64,000 bases of DNA from Pocillopora verrucosa. Taxonomy: Eukaryota > Cnidaria > Anthozoa > Scleractinia > Pocilloporidae. The notes beneath the pieces were generated by a model. The model ran no database searches and was not told the origin of the DNA. It saw only the letters and a list, made by a program, of their open reading frames with translations. Positions within the stretch are counted from its first letter, which is position 1. Every line of letters begins with the position of its first letter. The stretch spans positions 21,702,755 through 21,766,754 of the forward strand of contig NC_089318.1 in assembly GCF_036669915.1 (NCBI RefSeq), written 5' to 3'. This document shows, piece after piece, positions 60,701-64,000 of this stretch. Position numbers and translations under genes: made by a program.

Positions 60701-60760
60701 AACTGTGGCCCGCACGTGACAACTGTGGCCCGCACGTGACAACTGTGACCCGCACGTGAC
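60701..60760. promoter_or_regulatory. Three tandem 20-bp E-box repeats upstream of BTB-TLDc copy B
   Basis: AACTGTGGCCCGCACGTGAC occurs at 60701-60720 and 60721-60740, and with one substitution at 60741-60760. Each contains the palindrome CACGTG, a site for bHLH-ZIP factors (USF, MYC/MAX, MITF/TFE). Spacing is exactly two helical turns. The array sits 101-160 bp before the assumed start codon. Binding is inferred. Confidence 0.7.
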
Positions 60761-60964
60761 AAGACTGGTGAGGGAATTTGTAGAGTCGAGAAACTGTGAA
60801 AAAAAAAAAGAAAAAAGAAATAGACATATCTTGCGGAAGAAGCGAACAGGTAACCAACTCGATATAAGAGTATTTCTATTATACAGTTACGTCAACTGTG
60901 TAACAGCTTTGTTTCACTATCCTGACAGACGTTTTCCTGTGTCTATACTTGACACATCATGTTC

Positions 60965-61155
60965 ACACTTTACACCCGAACACCAGTATGCATATTCTCC
61001 ATACAGTTCTCTATACATTTCCTACGATGCTGCCAGGAGAATTTTGTTTCAAAAGCAAGAGCTTCTTTAGTTGGTGATCATTTCCTCTGTTCTTGTGACT
61101 TTTAGTTGTGATTTTGTGTTGATATTGTAAGATATTCTAGTCACTCTTAGGGTCA
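60965..61155 (-). repeat. Dispersed repeat family 2 copy, reversed
   Basis: It shares AGTATGCATATTCTC, ACATTTCC, GAGCTTCTTTAGTTGGTGAT and TCTAGTCACTCTTAGGG with the complement of 31404-31609 and with 26231-26425. Confidence 0.65.
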
Positions 61156-61375
61156 AGGGAATGTCTTCTCCATATTCTTCATGAATGAACAAAGGTGTAG
61201 GTTCTCTCATATACCTCGATAAATATTTGCGTTCTGTTTGTATGAGTATCAAAGGAGTCTAGCAAATTCGTTCTTTTGTCCTGTAGGACACTTACGCGGA
61301 GCCAAGATTACTGTAACTAGCTGAGTTTCCATTTACGTCATCTGCATCGCTTCCTTCAGCTGCTCCAAATGTTGG

Positions 61376-61477
61376 TCAGATGCCGTATCGTTGGCTTTTT
61401 CTATGGAGCAGCATTTTTGTCGGCTCCAGGCCCTGTGGATTCACCAAACTGAACAGGAATGCTCGAGTGCATGTAAA
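61376..61477 (-). pseudogene. Relic of a TLDc second exon (copy C)
   Basis: Minus-strand translation from 61477 gives FTCTRAFLFSLVNPQGLEPT then KMLL, matching FLFSLVNPNGVGPTKMPL of copy B, and stops at 61376. A possible acceptor (TTTCAAG) precedes it at the homologous position. The remaining TLDc sequence and any BTB exon are absent, so it is a truncated leftover of another array member. Confidence 0.7.
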
Positions 61478-61574
61478 CTTGAAAGTTTTGCAAGAATTCA
61501 AGGAAGTCTCAAAATAAATTATGCAAGGGCGGTAAATTACAAATAAGCACGACGTTTTGTTGTTTATCTGAACA

Positions 61575-61680
61575 GTTGATGTGGTGGCGCGAACTTTCCA
61601 GACTAATCACAGAGGATCTTAGAACCAATTAAAACAAAACTGATGCAATCCCAGTTTACTATCAACACTCATTTAAAAAT
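61575..61680 (+). repeat. Partial family 3 repeat
   Basis: GTGGTGGCGCGAACTTTCC, AGACTAATCACAGAG and CAACACTCATTTAAAAAT correspond to the second half of the 27414 and 50088 elements. Confidence 0.55.
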
Positions 61681-62867
61681 TTCTCCGTTTACACTCAAAC
61701 TGACGTGCCACATGACATTTGGGCAAAATCAGTAGATGTCCTCATTTGATGGATGATGTCATTTGATGTCCTCATTGGTTGGAGTTTATGAAGGAGGAAG
61801 CAAATGCTAGCTTTTTTGCCAACAGAATTCCTTGGAAGTTTACCGGTGACAAATTATTTTCTTCGGCGAAGGGAGCCACTTTGATCGTGTAAAGACTTCC
61901 CTGGGGAAACAGACAAAATTTCGGCCAGGTCTCGAACCCAGACCTCTAGAAAAGCAGACCCGGTTGTTCGAGGGGTGGATAGCACTATCTACCTGATAAA
62001 TCTGTATTAGGTTGATAGCACAGTACGTTTGTTATTTACCATAACACCTTGAGATTAATTGTAATTTTTTTGAAAACCAGGAGGTCGCAGTCGAACCAGA
62101 TTTTCTTTTGACGGGAACCTTTCAACTTTCCGCCGCAACATTTGTATTTTGATTGACAGTTTGAATGGGGCATTTCGCAACCCACGTGTTTTGAGGCCGG
62201 TTTCAAATTTGATTTTATTTGTAAGTTGCGAATCTTGGTATCCATAGTATTTTAGATTATGTAGTTTTTAACAGTTTTAAAGTGCTTAATGTAAATAGTG
62301 AATGTTTCTTGAATAACATTATGTACATTATACATTATGTAAGTCGTTAGTTTTTAGTTAATATGACGGATGTAGAGCTACGCTGTAGAAATACTGTCAA
62401 TAAATCGTTATTATTATTATTGTTTGTTGTTTACTTCTTGAAGAACTGGTATCGTATAGCTTTGTTCGCGCGATAAATAAGTTCATTTTAGTTGCCGAGT
62501 GGCTCATCAATACATTGTATTCAGTTTACTATCAATACAGTTTTATCCTAATTCTCACGAGAAATAATTTTCTTTTGAAAAAATCTCACGGTCATAATTG
62601 ATTTTTCTGCAATGGTTTGGGAGATGACGCGTATCTTATATAATTCTTTTCAAATCTATTTTTTGTGGTTAGGCCAAGCAGTATTCTTTCTCAAATTCAA
62701 CGCGGTAGTCTTGATGTCAGGAAAGGGATGGCCTCTTGCATAATATAGTTGGTAAATTTGTACATTCAAATTCAACTGCACTTGAAGACGTAAGGGTACG
62801 TATTGAAGAGTAGCGGAAGGAACCTCATTTTAGGAAACATCTCAAACTTCAGCGTCGACATGCTATA

Positions 62868-63010
62868 AAACGATTGTTTCGTACGTCAGCAATTAGTTTA
62901 TCAAAATATGAAGGACTTGAGAAGTCTATAGAACACTCAGGTAGCTAGAGGTACTCCCTGCTGCGCCTCGAGTTCAGTCTAAGGCATTTTTTCATGCTCT
63001 CCAAACTTAG
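62868..63010. repeat. Diverged family 6 repeat
   Basis: ACGTCAGCAATTAGTTTATC, ATATGAAGGACTTGAGAAG and CATGCTCTCCAAACTTA follow the order of the 49602-49740 palindrome, with many changes. Confidence 0.55.
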
Positions 63011-63342
63011 ATGTATTTAGGGAGGTAACTCAGATTACATGGGAAAGCATTAAGCGTGCGTTGTTCGTGATAACGTGGTAAAAGATTGGATCTGAGCTCG
63101 AGACAAATAATCAAAAAGTGATTGCAATAACAGGATGAATCGAACAAGTCGGTGGTAAGATCGGGTTCCAGTTTATTTCATTCAATCAAGATATCGATCT
63201 ACACTCCACTGGTGACGAAGAATTTTTTACTCCAACATTCTTATTTTTCGAAAAATCTATGATTTGGGATAGTATAAAATGAGGTATTAATACAAAAAAC
63301 CTCTCTTATATTGTATATTCCGGTTTTCTGTCTGTCATCAAG

Positions 63343-63656
63343 TCAATGTCGGATCCCAAACACTTCATAATTTGTTATTTGAAAACGTCCACTCCCTGTA
63401 AAGAATCTTCTCTGCTCGTCTCCTAAGTCGGGAGGACATTTATAAGAACAGTCAAGATAAAGTGAACCGTGGCGCCCTGTGATAGAGAGATCGTGTCCGT
63501 TGCCAAACATTGGTCCATAATCACTGTGACATTTAATGGCGGAAAGCTGTTGAAATGGATCTTTAAGTGGCAGTTTAGTTGAACCCAGGCCTAATGGGTT
63601 GACCAAACTGAACAAGAACGCCTCGGTACAGGCTTTGTAACCTCGATGCGGTCCGC
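63343..63656 (-). CDS. C-terminal exon of a further BTB-TLDc-type gene (copy D), running off the right edge
   Basis: After the acceptor ATCATTAG the exon begins in the same phase as copies A and B and encodes the second half of a TLDc domain: CTEAFLFSLVNPLGLGSTKL, HSDYGPMFGNGHDL, YKCPPDLGDEQRRFFTG and the closing NYEVFGIRH with a stop at 63343. The first exon, expected to carry BTB and the first half of TLDc, is not seen between 63657 and 64000 and must lie beyond the window. The BTB part is therefore inferred from its paralogues. Confidence 0.8.
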
Positions 63657-64000
63657 CTAATGATGAGATAAAATTTCAAATTAATCCAAATACCTGCTTT
63701 TAGAATTTGCTGTGTAACATCGATGTGGCTTACCTAATGATGAAGTAAAGTTAATACCTGCACCTGGGAAAGAAAACCTTAATGCACGCGTGCTGTGACA
63801 AGAGAATCTGCATCATGACAGACAAATCCTCTGATGAACACCAAAAATTATGCTATCACTCTTCGCTCGACTTGATGCGCACTTAGTGAGATAAAAAATG
63901 TAATATCTCCCTTGAGATTTCGATACGACTCCGAGGATTACTCGACAAATTTGACTTAGAATTCTGAATGACTATCAGATATTAAGCAGTTTAAAATGTT
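63657..64000. other. Intron of copy D at the right edge
   Basis: A short local duplication of the acceptor region is present: ATGCGGTCCGCCTAATGATG at 63646-63665 resembles ATGTGGCTTACCTAATGATG about 77 bp further on (plus-strand view). No exon is recognised here. Confidence 0.5.

Larger units (their letters stand above)
60761..63342. other. Region between BTB-TLDc copies B and D
   Basis: It contains a reversed family 2 repeat (60965-61155), a TLDc exon relic (61376-61477), a partial family 3 repeat (61575-61680) and a diverged family 6 palindrome (62868-63010). Nothing else coding is seen. Confidence 0.6.

Overview
This is a eukaryotic (animal) genomic window, most probably from an anthozoan cnidarian and very likely a stony coral. 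Genes are split by short introns with GT/AG junctions. The A+T-rich intergenic DNA is full of small palindromic elements, a tRNA-derived SINE and decayed non-LTR and Penelope-like retroelements of the kind common in coral genomes. The protein families recognised are ordinary metazoan ones. The organism call is an inference from repeat style and protein likeness; I could not run a search.

Layout, left to right. NSL1 (kinetochore MIS12 complex; +, 1443-4436) and SLC4A1AP/kanadaptin (+, 6133-12395) are both complete. GLRX5 (-, 13613-14080) is an uninterrupted mitochondrial monothiol glutaredoxin frame. A sphingolipid delta-4 desaturase (DES1/DEGS1; +, 15330-17918) keeps its exon structure and histidine boxes but is broken by about ten single-base indels. 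About 4.5 kb then holds no gene I recognise. ISCA2 (-, 22395-23385) and PUS10 (+, 23471-32561, 20 exons) diverge from an 85-bp spacer. An extended short-chain reductase of the dihydroflavonol-reductase type (-, 33526-39802, 8 exons) and POMGNT1 (+, 41570-48112, 9 exons) follow. From 48.1 kb to the right edge the DNA is repeat-rich and carries a tandem series of minus-strand genes that join a BTB/T1 (KCTD-type) domain to a TLDc domain: two complete copies, one exon relic, and one copy running off the right edge.

How the genes relate. GLRX5 and ISCA2 act in the same late mitochondrial iron-sulfur cluster step and lie only about 8 kb apart on the same strand, with only the desaturase between them. 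The other housekeeping genes (NSL1, kanadaptin, PUS10, POMGNT1) have unrelated jobs. The BTB-TLDc array is the most unusual content. TLDc proteins are known V-ATPase and oxidative-stress factors, BTB/T1 domains oligomerise and recruit CUL3, and one copy has three perfectly spaced CACGTG E-boxes just upstream of its start.

Exon coordinates were derived by eye from GT/AG sites, reading-phase agreement and likeness to known family members. They are internally phase-consistent, but no transcript evidence was available.
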